A stretch of DNA of 64,000 nucleotides from Siphonodentalium dalli (GCA_032622095.1 CP136066.1:207788978-207852977), one strand, 5' to 3'; counted from the first letter of the stretch, positions 12,053-22,275 are shown. Notes: generated by a model from the sequence alone, not told the origin. Program-made: numbers and translations.

Positions 12053-12293
12053 TGAAAAAAGAGATCTTGACTGTGTCCCCACTTGCGTATATACATAACA
12101 AGTGAACAAATGACCTTGACCTGCTACTTCATATAAATAATGATTCAAAAAGGTACTTAAGCTATTTCGTACCAAAATAATAAATTTTAAACGGATCTCA
12201 TAGAATCCTTTCTTGTGAATAAAGATGAATATACCATGTAGTTCAGTGTGTAAGTATCTTATAGGGAATATGTATTTTCTATTGAAAATGTTA
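12053..12293 (+). repeat. Right inverted terminal repeat of the DIRS-like element
   Basis: Inverted copy of 6747-6955 with a different outer ~35 bp and a ~13-bp insertion near its inner edge (around 12070-12083). Confidence 0.9.
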
Positions 12294-12735
12294 TTTCTAT
12301 ACTAAATACTCATTGATGAGTAGTTCCCGTACAGTATTGACCTATATAATCGACCCCTTAACCACAGGAGAATTATGGATAATTTTTCAGGATTTAGTCG
12401 GAATTATGGCTTGTTGCCATTCATCGGAAAGCTCTCAGTGAGAGCTTTCCGATGAATGGCAACAAGCCATATTTCCGACTAAATCCTGAAAAATTACCCA
12501 TAATTATCATGTGGTTATGGAGTCGATTATTTAGGGCATTACTGTAGGTGGTTTGTTGAACTTATTACCTGAACAATTCCCAGCAGTGAATATGAATCAT
12601 TCTGCACATTTGTTTTTATGTCTGTTGTCTGCTCATTTTTTCTTCTGGACACCCCTCCAAGTGAATGATAGACTATTCCAATATATACCTTTTTAACTGA
12701 ATGAGAGGATCCATTTAGTATCATAGAGAGGATCT
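12294..12735. mobile_element. Family E TTAA-MITE, interrupted by a family B MITE and by the DIRS element
   Basis: Reads TTTCTATACTAAATACTCAT, continues to about 12330, is split by the family B element at 12332-12544, and resumes with TTTGTTGAACTTATTACCTG to ATTTAGTATCATAGAGAGG. Its missing first bases (TTAACCC) lie at 6740-6746, on the other side of the DIRS element. Confidence 0.75.
12332..12544. mobile_element. Family B snapback MITE
   Basis: Palindrome with CAGTATTGACCTATATAATC at the left and the inverted GATTATTTAGGGCATTACTG at the right, flanked by TA. The centre is GGAAAGCTCTCAGTGAGAGC. Nested in a family E element. Confidence 0.87.
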
Positions 12736-14083
12736 CTCTTCCCTGCTGTTTTATATAGATCACAGACTTAACTAATATCAGACTTCTCTCTTTAACACTT
12801 TCGATTTATAAACAGTTTGTTATTTGGCATGGTACCTTTAAACTGTTTAATTATATTAAGGAACTGAGATTATTTCATATAATTACATCTCAGTGAAAAT
12901 TACTAAACAGAAAAAGCATTTTAAGTTGGAATATCGTTTAATTTTTGGAACTTTAGAATGATGTTTCGGCAAAGTCTTGTTTTGCCATGACAAAATTCCA
13001 AGACTCAACTTTCACTTCCGCACCAGTGTAATTATCCTATTAAATACATTAGTCTTTTGGAAACCAATGGCAATGTACTATATAGAGAATGGAGTGGATG
13101 TAATTATGAATGAATGAAACTTGAATTCTGGGAGTACATTGTGGTTTGTTACTGAAGTTTTATTTTAAGGATATATTCAGAGTTCCAACCAGTATGACAT
13201 CAATGTTGACTGCCGACTCCCATTCAATTACATGCACAAAGTACGAGATAACTCACTCGGCAGTCAATGTGTTCAGTCCTTGATTCAGAATTTTATTTTT
13301 AACACTTTATACCAATCGTTCGAATATGGATTTGATCCGAGTTTGTTTTACAGAGTTATGGTCCTTTTTCAACTTAAAATTAATGCATGCTGCAATAACT
13401 CAAACTAATTTTGTCTATGTGAGTTTCTCAGCCCAAATACAGATTGAGTTCGAGTATGGGTTTGATCTGATTTTTTTAAAGAAGTTATGGACCTTTTAAA
13501 AAAACAAATATATATACTAGTATATATTTTTAATCTTTGAAGATTAATCAATGTATGGGTTAAACATCTGCCGATCATGATCGGCCTCTCGTTTTTATAA
13601 ACTTGTGGTGGGAAAGATAAAAAAAGTTGTAGGAACATGGAGAAAAACTTGTGAGAATGAGATAAATAATGTGGGAATGAGAAATAAAGTCGTGGGATAA
13701 GAAAAATGTGGTGGGAATGAGAAAAAAGTTGTCCAAACGAGTAACATAATCGTGGGATGAGAAAAATCTTGTGGAAACCTCCGTGGCTCCAAAATATAAA
13801 AAGATTTGGAAGCCCTGAATACATCTTTTAGGTGTTTGTGATGCTGCATAATACTAAGCCGTAGTTAAAATACTAATGTGTAGTCATTATACTAAGGTGT
13901 AGTCATAATACTAAGGCCTAGTATATCTATAATTTAGTCTCAATGCTTCTCAATTTTATTTCAGTATTTTAAGACCTAGCTGCATGTCTGGCTTAACAAT
14001 ATAGCAAGAATTGCAAAGGAATTTCATTGGAAAATTCATCTACAGTCTATTCATTATGATATATGGAAAAAGACATCTTGTTT
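12736..14083. other. Intron; degenerate repeats, no gene seen
   Basis: 13310-13500 holds two diverged ~130-bp units with 'CGAATATGGATTTGATC' / 'CGAGTATGGGTTTGATCTG' and 'GTTATGGTCCTTTTT' / 'GTTATGGACCTTTT' motifs. They are of the same type as 20769-21263. 13600-13790 is purine-rich with GTGGGAATGAGAAA-like motifs recurring about every 20-30 bp. Confidence 0.5.
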
Positions 14084-14191
14084 ACTGAGAGCTTTCCTAT
14101 GAATGGCAACAAGCCATATTTCCGACTAAATCCTGAAAAATTGCCCATAATTCTGCTGTGGTTAAGGAGTTGATTATTTAGGGCATTACTA
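14084..14191. mobile_element. Family B MITE, right half only
   Basis: Starts at the palindrome centre (CTGAGAGCTTTCCTATGAAT) and runs to GGGCATTACT. The left arm is missing, so it cannot fold back on itself. Confidence 0.8.
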
Positions 14192-14622
14192 TATTATATG
14201 AATAGTAACTTCGTTGTCTTCTGGCGGTTATTGCCCTCCTCCTTCATGACACATTTGTTTTGTCCACATTTATTTATATTGATTATTTTGAAACTTTGAA
14301 CAGATAGTACCATGGGAACCTGTGATTGTGATGTCAGTCCGACTTTTTTAATGGAGTTATTCCCCTTTTTCGCATCATGCATAATTATGTCTGAGCTTGT
14401 ATTCCTTGTGTTTTTGTGTTTCTGGAAGAAAAAAAAACGAATATGTTAAAATGGCTACACTTATTGTAGACCAATTACACTGTGCGTGTATCCTTAGTCA
14501 GTATTATATCAGAATATCAAGTCAAGCATGCATCTAGGTCTGACCTAATTAACTCACATGACCTGCTTCCTCCTCTGATACTTACCAATGATTGAATTGT
14601 GTAGATCTTAGATGTTATCATC

Positions 14623-14997
14623 CAAGCCTGCAAATAGTATGTCTGTCATTTACAAAATGAGGTCCCCAGAGGGTGAATTTATAAGGATATCCTGCACGGT
14701 GGGCTAGCATCACTAAATTCACCCTCTGGGGGTCCTCATTCTGCTCAGGCCTCAACTGCTATGGGAGACCTGGGATCAGAATGATGTTCCCCAGTTGAAG
14801 TTGATGATGTTCACCCACTAGTCACCTCAATTATGCATTTAATCTTCTGCAAATTAGAGGATATGGAAACTTCCCAGAAGGGAAAAAGTAGAGATGAGGC
14901 CAAAGCAGAATGAGGTCCCCAGAGGTTGAATTTGGTGATGCTAGCCTGCTGTGGGGACCTCATTCTGCAAATGACAGGCACACTATTTGCAGGCTTG
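14623..14997. mobile_element. Family A hAT-like MITE, long form
   Basis: Starts CAAGCCTGCAAATAGTATGT and ends ACTATTTGCAGGCTTG, with the CCCAGAGGGTGAATTT hairpin in both halves (the right one truncated) and the GTTGATGATGTTCACCC linker of the long form. Confidence 0.82.
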
Positions 14998-15011
14998 TGA
15001 TTATCTCTTGT

Positions 15012-15172
15012 TTAACCCTTTCTATACTAATGGATTCTCCCACCCAATTATAACAGTATATATTGAAATGGTCTATTATTCATTTAGAGGGATATTCAGG
15101 TAATAAAAGCAGACAACTCTGGACAACAGGCAGAAAAACAGGTAATAAAAGAGCAGAATGATTCATATTCAT
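15012..15172. mobile_element. Family E TTAA-MITE, left part
   Basis: TTAACCCTTTCTATACTAAT is followed by the family E left region (CCCAATTATAACAGTATATA). It stops where the family C element begins at 15173. Confidence 0.65.
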
Positions 15173-15573
15173 TAACCCTTTACCCAACAGAACGGCCCTG
15201 TGCCAATGCATTCTCTTATATATGCGAGTCGACCATAGGTCGCTCGCATATATAAGAGAATGCATTGGCTTAACACATTAAAAATTATAAAATTGTTAAA
15301 GAATGTAAGAAAAAATGGTAAAAAGTGTTAAAAAGTGTTAAAAAGTGTTTTTTAGGCCAATGCATTCTCTTATATATGCGAGGCGACCTATGGTCGACTC
15401 GCATATATAAGAGAATGCATTGGCACAGGGCATAACTGTAACTATCACAATGTGGTCAAGGAGCCGGTTCCAATGATATCCATATTTGTATGATTCTATT
15501 GAGACAGACCGAAGATATTTTAGCCCGTTGAAGCTTTATTTGGTTTTGGCCGTTTTGTTGTGTAAAGGGTTAA
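15173..15573. mobile_element. Family C TTAA-MITE (piggyBac-like)
   Basis: TTAACCCTTTACCCAACAGA at the left and GTGTAAAGGGTTAA at the right. Two long hairpins built on CCAATGCATTCTCTTATATA and its inverse are separated by an AT-rich linker. Close copies lie at 36039-38745 (interrupted) and 60418-60801. Confidence 0.85.
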
Positions 15574-15929
15574 CTCTATAATTGCGCTGTCTGATTAGAT
15601 CTGCCCGAAAATCGGCGTCAAAAAAACATTTAAAAATATAAAAAAAAAATATAAATTAAAAAGAACATTTGGGGTATAAATGAACATAGAGGATATAAAA
15701 ACCACATGGGCCACTCCTTTTGGGTATTTTTAGAACCAGAACCACATCAGGAATTCATAGTGACAATTTCTGAAATGTGAATAACTTAGAATTTTCTGGC
15801 ACAGAGTCAGTTAATTAAACTTCTAAGTGGCCAACTTTGCCTGATCATTGGGGAGGTTTAGTTGTCAGATGGCTATTTTGTATTTCCAAATTAAGTCCAT
15901 GCATCATTCCTTGACCAATGAGTCACGAA

Positions 15930-16035
15930 GAAATGTTCAGATAATAAGTTCAACAAACGACTTATGGCTGTTTGTTGAACATGTCATTTGAACATTTCCT
16001 AAGGGATAACTACTCATCAATGAGTTTGTAGTATT
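15930..16035. mobile_element. Family E TTAA-MITE, right part
   Basis: Contains GTTCAGATAATAAGTTCAAC, its inverse, and CATTTCCTAAGGGATAACTA plus CTCATCAATGAGT. This is the same right region that was amplified into the satellite at 47062-48420. A family B element begins immediately after it. Confidence 0.7.
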
Positions 16036-16146
16036 CAGTAATGCTCTAAATAATCGACTCCTTATTATAAACCACAGCAGAATTATGGGTAACTTTTCAG
16101 GATTTAGTCGGAAATATGGCTTGTTGCTATTCATCGGAAATGTACA
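16036..16146. mobile_element. Family B MITE, left half only
   Basis: CAGTAATGCTCTAAATAATC through GGCTTGTTGCTATTCATCGG. Sequence departs from the family after 16140, so the right arm is missing. Confidence 0.78.
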
Positions 16147-16239
16147 TATTCTTCGGCAGGTGCGGGGGCAGCCATTTTGTCAAAGTCATGTTACACGGAA
16201 GCATAATTTGATTGGACTGACTCGAAGAAGATACAATTC

Positions 16240-16345
16240 TAAGCAGAATGAGGTCCCCCGGAGGGTGAATATGGTGATCTGAGCGATAGCGTCACTAAAT
16301 TCATTCTCTGGGGACCTTATTCTGCAAATGTGCGACACATTATTT
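16240..16345. mobile_element. Family A MITE fragment upstream of exon B
   Basis: GCAGAATGAGGTCCCCCGGA..GAATATGGTGATC and its inverse TTCATTCTCTGGGGACC form one degenerate hairpin, followed by CTGCAAATGTGCGACACATT. This is the last palindrome of a family A element, ending roughly 60-80 bp before exon B. Confidence 0.7.
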
Positions 16346-16405
16346 CCAAGCTTGGAAATGACGATAAATCTCATATAAATCAACCAACATTTTCTCTCAT
16401 GTTAG

Positions 16406-16488
16406 GTATGAGTTTACCGGAATCCACCGTAAGATACAGCTAAAGTACCAGCCATATGGCCGACCAAGGGGCTCATCTAGTGAATCTG
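16406..16488 (+). CDS. PPIP5K: PPIP5K exon B: diverged duplicate of exon A, candidate mutually exclusive alternative exon
   Basis: This segment reads, after one leading base, [14 protein letters not shown] followed by a [13 protein letters not shown] tail. It aligns codon by codon with exon A, except for one missing codon near the start (YGHFS becomes YEFT). About ten codon pairs differ only synonymously; about eight are replaced. It is open, has a GTTAG acceptor at 16401-16405 after a TTTCTCTC tract, and the same G|GTTTGT donor as exon A. It is 83 nt, so entry and exit phases match exon A and either copy joins 29328 in frame. Purifying selection is inferred from the substitution pattern. The alternative is a recently silenced copy, but the intact splice sites and open frame argue against that. 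A fragment of MITE family A ends roughly 60-80 bp upstream. Confidence 0.86.
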
Positions 16489-16800
16489 GTTTGTTATTGT
16501 TTTGTTAGTGCATTGCAATTATTTAGTGCTGTTTTTTACCTTCTATCTCAGATTTAGTATAATAATCATTCCTTATTACATGATCCTACTCTTATTCCAT
16601 TCAATAAACCCATTCTATAAATTGTGATATGCAATGTTCGTTGCATAACAGGAAATAGTGCCAGGTGACATTTGACTTCCGGTTTCTTGTCTTTTTACAT
16701 TCCGTACGCTATGTCTCAAAATACTACGGCTTCCAATAGTTTTCCAACAAACTCTTAATGATTGAAGAGCTTGAAAAGTTATTTAATTAAATATACGCCA

Positions 16801-17033
16801 TTAACCCTTTTAGTGCCAGGGGCCGATCTCATCGGCCCTAATTTATGGTCTGCAGAGTGCCCTAAAAAAAAAGGAACTTTTTTTGTTTTTTTGAATTTGT
16901 TTTCTTTGGGTTAGGCCAATGCATTCTCTTATATATGCGAGGCGACCTATGGTCGACTCGCATATATAAGAGAATGCATTGGCACAGGGTATATGGGTTG
17001 ATACAAAAATCGACCTGGGACTCAAAGGATTAA
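16801..17033. mobile_element. TTAA-MITE with a family C hairpin core
   Basis: TTAACCCTTTTAGTGCCAGG to CTCAAAGGATTAA. The core is a single perfect hairpin (CCAATGCATTCTCTTATATA and inverse). Its outer parts differ from family C at 15173, so it is a sister subfamily. A relative lies at 54155-54625. Confidence 0.8.
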
Positions 17034-17222
17034 ATAAAGAGTCTTTATTTATCTGGGACTATTTCTTTACGCGGACAAACAAAGCATAGTTACGTGAAAT
17101 GTCAGCACAGGCCTTATAGAAGCCGATGTTAGTTTCACATCCCATTTGTTGATGTAAATATGTTTTAACGAGGTTTTGGATCATGTAATAAATAGAATTT
17201 ACAACTCGTTCACAGTTTTTAT

Positions 17223-17318
17223 CAGAATTTACAAAACTAGTCCAGTAAATTAGGTCTGGACCTCGCCAAAGTCTCGATACAGACCTAATTTACTGGACTC
17301 ATTTTGTAAATTCCACTA
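17223..17318. repeat. Short inverted repeat
   Basis: Arms AGTCCAGTAAATTAGGTCTG and its exact inverse (17283-17302 area), extended by TTTACAAAA/TTTTGTAAA, around a ~25-bp loop. Could be a MITE of a family seen only once here. Confidence 0.7.
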
Positions 17319-17340
17319 TAAACTGGGGACTCTATTTCCT

Positions 17341-18193
17341 TAACCCTTTGACAGGTAGAACGACATATATGTCGCCAAACAGTTGGCGGGTGCAACAACA
17401 TTTATATTGTTTACGGTAGCTCTAGGGAGATATCATGTTACTGTTTAATTAACTTTAAAAAATTGTCTCCTAAACTTTTCATAGATACAATGTGGATGGA
17501 TATTATGTTTATTATTGACATTGATTCGTGCATTTAAAGATGGATTATCTCTTCAAATAACAAATTTGAAATATTTGCGTGGGTATAAAATAATAAATAT
17601 GAACTGAAGACCCCTGTCCAGAAAGGCTTCTATCAATTAATATTGATTTTATTTCGAATATTTTATTGGGCCCGTTTATTTGTCTATTTTTAGAACAGAC
17701 CATTCGGGTGATACCATATAGCGATATAGAGCATTAGGCTGTTCATATGGCTACGTACCGAACGTCAAATGTCCCAGATTGATTGGTTGTATTGTTTTAT
17801 TCCATAGTTATAAGTCATAATGAGGATAATTAACGTTTATTTGCGATAAAATTACACAATAAAATTTCTGGTCTCTGTTAACAGTAACCACTATTGTTCG
17901 TTATCTAAACAACCACACCTTTTTAGACCAGAAAATATTCGAAATAAAATTAATATTAATCGATAGAAGCATTTCCGGACAGGAGTCTTCGATTCAGATC
18001 TAATATTTTATACCCCGGTAACTATATAATACATGTTTACAGAGAGATAATCTACATGTACCTTTAATGATGTTTGTATGATTTTTTTCTTACAATAGGC
18101 CAATGTTACAATATTACTCAGTTTATTTGCAAAATTATATTCATCCATGGATTTGACGTCATATATGATGTACTCACCCGCCAAAGGGTTAAC
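17341..18193. mobile_element. Long TTAA element with inverted arms (piggyBac-like, non-autonomous)
   Basis: TTAACCCTTTGACAGGTAGA at the left and CACCCGCCAAAGGGTTAA at the right. Arms include GAAGACCCCTGTCCAGAAAG near 17607 and its diverged inverse (TTTCCGGACAGGAGTCTTC) near 17970, so the ~850-bp element is broadly palindromic. No transposase frame is visible. Confidence 0.72.
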
Positions 18194-18339
18194 CCATAGC
18201 TTGCCTGAATGAATGATTTTTTCCCTGTAATTGCAGCTGATGTTCGCATATTTCTATTTGAATACGGTTCCCATGATCTCGAAATATTGATTTCAGTACC
18301 CAGGATTTAGGTCACTTATTTCAAAAGTTACATTTTAAA

Positions 18340-18705
18340 GATACATAATACGAATTAACGCTCCTAAATTACTATTTTGGGGTTAAAAAATATTTAATTT
18401 GATTCGAGGATATCACACATCAAAGCTCAGAGTTATCACATATCGATTTTTGAAATCTGTTATTTTTCACAACCTGGAATATTTGGCGGCCTAGCAAATG
18501 TTTGACGAGTCGATCGACATACTCTCAATACCAAATTATGTTGAACAAATAAACACGTTTTTTTAACATTTTATACTAGAGTTGACAGTGGTTAGCATTA
18601 ATCCATTCCGATAACTAAAGTGTCTTTTGAAAAAATATTGTTGTTGTTGGAATCTGATGATAGTGACAGGGACCATCGAATTGAATTGTGTACCTTTAAG
18701 GAATT
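18340..18705. mobile_element. Diverged copy of the 34405-34848 TTAA element
   Basis: CGAATTAACGCTC, ATTTGATTCGAGGA, GACAGTGGTTAGCATTAATC and TTGTTGTTGGAATCTGATGA occur in the same order as at 34405-34848. The terminal TTAAAGG is not preserved on the left. Confidence 0.65.
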
Positions 18706-19318
18706 ATTTATGTATTGCACAAACTTCCACAATTTTAACATAATATATTCACATAATAAATCGCATGAATTTTAACATTTATGAGTATGTTTGTGCAATA
18801 AATTCTATTTGATGAGTTAAGATATATGTAATTGTGATTTCCATAATTCACACCTTACGCGTTATGAACTACTACTGATAAGAATTACGAATCGTTTATA
18901 GTAATGCCTTATGAATAGCTTATAGTAATCGCTAATTTTTCGTATGGTCCAAAAACCTTCTAGCAGAATTGACAACTATGAGTCGTCATGTTTATATTAC
19001 TGTTCAAACTTCTTGCCACTCACAGTAAGGTGATATAATTATGTTTGCTGTGAATAGTTTGTACTTAATTGTGTTTAATCAGATCATAGTAAAAAGTAGG
19101 CTCAAAGATTGCATGGAAAGCTCACGTACCCATGCTTCACTTCTTTAAACCGTAATCATAACTACGGATATGGCAAAATGACAACTGATAGAAAAAACAC
19201 AAGTGACGTATTACCTTATTTGTAATTTTTATCAGTAGTAGTTCATTATGCAGAAGGTGACTTATACTGATTTATAACATGACATAATATTGCTCTACAG
19301 CCAGTTCTAATTAAAATT
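18706..19318. other. Intron, no gene seen
   Basis: AT-rich. The phrase 'ACTACTGATAA' at about 18871 and the inverse TTATCAGTAGTAGTTCAT at about 19229 suggest a loose ~360-bp inverted repeat, but its arms are short. Confidence 0.4.
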
Positions 19319-20505
19319 ACACTCTCAAACAAGCTCCATGTTAGAGTCTAAACTAAATTGAGGGGAATTCCATTATTTCAAAATGCATTACGTCAGTGTC
19401 AGCCATCACAACCAAGCCTTGAAATAGTGTGTCTGTCAGTTGCAAAATGAGGTTCCCAGAGGGTGAATTTAGTGATGCTACCCCGCATAGCGGGCTAGCA
19501 TCACCAAATTCACCCTCTGGGAACCTCATTCTGCTGAGGTGTAAGCAGAATGAGATCCCCAGAGGTTGAATTTGGTGATGCTAGCCCGCTATGCGGGGTA
19601 GCATCACTAAATTCACCCTCTGGGGACCTCATTCTGCAAATGACAGACACCCTATTTCAAGGCTTGAGTGTCAGCCAATCACAATGTTTAATGATAAAGC
19701 AATGGAAGCAATCAGGTGATTGTCAGAATTACTATACAGCAACAGGTTGATTTTTTTGGTCACATTGTTAATTTCGCACAGTGTTCACAAAATTAGAGAT
19801 TACGACAATTAACTAAACACTAAAAGGATCTACAAAAAGTCCAGAATTGACCAATAATACTTAGCAAAGAGAATACAATTAATTGTTTCCAAGAATTTCA
19901 CCCGATTTTGTTATTAGTGAAAAACAAAACCGAAAGGAGATATCTGTCAATCTTAAAACTATTTGTGAGGTGTAATGTCATTCTGTAGGGATTTCACTAT
20001 CATTCACATTATCGCCAGCCACTATAAATAGCACTCTCAAACAAGCTCCATGTTAGAGTCTAAACTAAATTGAGGGGAATTCCATTATTTCAAAATGCAT
20101 TACGTCAGTGTCAGCCATCACAACCAAGCCTTGAAATAGTGTGTCTGTCATTTGCAAAATGAGGTTCCCAGAGGGTGAATTACTATACATTATTATAAAG
20201 TGTGATTCGATGCCAAGAGAAAAACACACGCTAATAACTGTAGTTTAGATGAGGACAAGGGTGGCAACAATCTAACCTATATTGTTTCTGTGCCCAGAAC
20301 AACCAAAAAATTCACCCTCTGGGAACCTCATTTTGCAAATGACAGACACACTATTTCAAGGCTTGGTTGTGATGGCTGACACTGACGTAATGCATTTTGA
20401 AATAATGGAATTCCCCTCAATTTAGTTTAGACTCTAACATGGAGCTTGTTTGAGAGTGCTATTTATAGTGGCTGGCGATAATGTGAATGATAGTGAAATC
20501 ATTTA
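19319..20505. repeat. Three-copy duplication: direct 19319-19467 / 20033-20180, inverted 20310-20505
   Basis: The segment beginning ACTCTCAAACAAGCTCCATG and ending inside a family A MITE (GAGGTTCCCAGAGGGTGAAT) occurs at 19319-19467 and, nearly identical, at 20033-20180. It occurs once more inverted at 20310-20455. The 20033 and 20310 copies extend further (to 19988 and 20505), making a ~190-bp inverted repeat around a 130-bp spacer. Confidence 0.88.
19413..19666. mobile_element. Family A hAT-like MITE, 254-bp form
   Basis: CAAGCCTTGAAATAGTGTGT to CCCTATTTCAAGGCTTG. Each half is a hairpin (GATGCTACCCCGCATAGCGG and inverse) and the whole is again a palindrome. Exactly the same length as the copies at 29918 and 53676. 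Confidence 0.9.
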
Positions 20506-20768
20506 GACTCTGTAACACGTAGCTTGTTCGTACATGTACATACTCATTTTCACGTTATCCGATTCCTTCTATACTCCCAGTTTTAATTACTATTGTTCAA
20601 ATATATGCATTTCTTTACCACTCCTATTCAAACTAGGGCGGCAAAGATTCAGACCTTAATGATGCGATGAAAATCAAGATTTTACTATCACGATGCGATG
20701 CCTATCATGATACAAATTTTTGGCAACTGACGGCTGTGAAAATTAGATGAATCACTTGATAATTTTTA

Positions 20769-21263
20769 TACGCCCTTTTTGAAAAAAGGTCGTATTATGC
20801 AATAGTCTCCTCCGTCTGTCTGTCCATCTAACATTTTTGGTTTCCGACCGATAACTCCAGTTTGTATCATTTGAACTGAACCAAAGTTGGTATGTCAATT
20901 TCCCAGCTAAAAACAAAGGCCAAGTTCGAATATGGGTTCTGTCCAATTATTTTTAAATGAGTTACGGCCCTTTTTCGACTTAGAATTTGACCGATTTCAT
21001 GAAATTTTGGTTTCCGACCGATAACTCCAGATTGGATTATGTTATCTGAACCGAAGCTGGTATGTCTGTTTCCGAGCTAAAACTACAGACCAAGTTCAAA
21101 TATAGGTTCTGTCCAATTATTTTCAGATGAATTATACACATTTTTCAATCTTAGAATTTGACCGCATTCTGGCATTGAAATTAGGAGTATATCAGATAAA
21201 ATTATTATTTTATTTTGCAGTAGTACAATTCAAAATGGCTAAAGGGCGTATTTTGCCACGCCC
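20769..21263. mobile_element. HINE/Helentron-like non-autonomous element with internal tandem repeats
   Basis: Ends TACGCCCTTTTT and AAAGGGCGTA are inverted. The right end forms a stem-loop (GGGCGTATTTTGCCACGCCC). Between them are two to three ~180-bp units with GGTTTCCGACCGATAACTCC. Inverted ends, internal tandem repeats and a 3' hairpin together are the layout of Helentron-associated elements. The assignment is by architecture only. Confidence 0.55.
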
Positions 21264-21392
21264 TAGCGATGCTCTTGTTAATATGTATATTCTCATCAGT
21301 GTTCACCTCAGCATATTCATAGAAGAAATTACAAGACCTAACAAAATGACCAAAATGCATGGCCAGGTATTAGAAGTAGACTATCATACCAT

Positions 21393-22275
21393 CAGGGACC
21401 AGCCGAGAGGGCGACGTGGGCGACTTCTTCGCCCTAGCGCCGTCCGCTTCGCCTTATTTTTGCAGTCGGGCGAAGTTCAAGTTGCCCTAAAAATTCCAAA
21501 GTTGACTGACGAAATTCGGCAAAATGCCCCAAATAATTTATGATAATTTACAACTGTCAACTGTGATTGCACACAATACTCCACTATCAGGGTGTATCAT
21601 GGTGTTATAAAACAATTAACACCTGTAATGCTCCAATCTGGAAGCATGTTGACAACGGAGTCTGATTACTGGCAGCTGTGAAAACATCGTCGGGCCTCAA
21701 GTGTTAATCTGGTTGTTGTTATTTTTAGATTACCGTGATTACCACACCTTACAATGAAGATTACAACTCACACCTCTCACAATGTGTCAATTCATCACTC
21801 CCTCTATGGAGTTTGGTTAAAGAAATTTTAAAACAAATTCATTTGTGAAGCATATTAAAATTTCGAACGGGATTACTAACAGAGCGCAGTAAAAGTCTTC
21901 ATGATTTCGTTTCGTTTCTGTTTGATAAATATTGTTGGCATTTTTAACAACCCGAAAAATATGAAATAAAATCCTGTCATTCTCTCACAATTACGATATA
22001 AAATGCTGCTATCCTCTCACAATTATGTTTGGGTATTATTAATAGTTATTAGGGTCATGAAGTGAACATAATGACTCCATATTTCAACCATTGTTTCATA
22101 AGTTTAATTGACATATTTCATCTCTCCTATTTTCGTTCTATAGCGACTCCTGTCGTAGTACTGATCAATTTAAATTTTGTAGACTCACTTCGCCCTATAG
22201 AACGGCCACTTCGCCTTATTTTTATAGTAGGGCGAAGTCATTTCGCCCTGAAAATCGGGTCTAGGCTGGTCCCTG
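21393..22275. mobile_element. hAT-like element with perfect 8-bp target duplication
   Basis: CAGGGACCAGCC at the left and GGCTGGTCCCTG at the right, flanked by CATACCAT at 21385-21392 and 22276-22283. Inner arms share 'CTTCGCCTTATTTTT' and 'GGGCGAAGT' in both halves. No transposase. The 8-bp duplication and CAG ends fit hAT. Confidence 0.85.

Larger units (their letters stand above)
6747..12293 (+). mobile_element. DIRS-like tyrosine-recombinase retrotransposon (structurally complete, coding part degenerate)
   Basis: The element has inverted terminal repeats (6747-6955 and about 12053-12293) and, just inside the right one, a 92-bp segment (11889-11980). That segment is the exact reverse complement of the last 53 bp of the element joined to its first 39 bp. 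Such an internal complementary region, matching the circular junction, is diagnostic of DIRS elements; its position near the right end implies + orientation. Removing the element restores TTAACCC+TTTCTATAC, the start of MITE family E, with no target duplication, as expected for recombinase insertion. The interior (7000-11880) should encode Gag, reverse transcriptase/RNase H and recombinase, but I could not identify these domains. Frames are short and broken, and a hAT-like element sits at 9494-10486. Confidence 0.87.

Noticed and set aside
13405-13824. 139-codon minus-strand frame rich in F, S and H
   Set aside because: It comes from the purine-rich GTGGGAATGAGAAA-like degenerate repeat at 13600-13790 and has no family resemblance.
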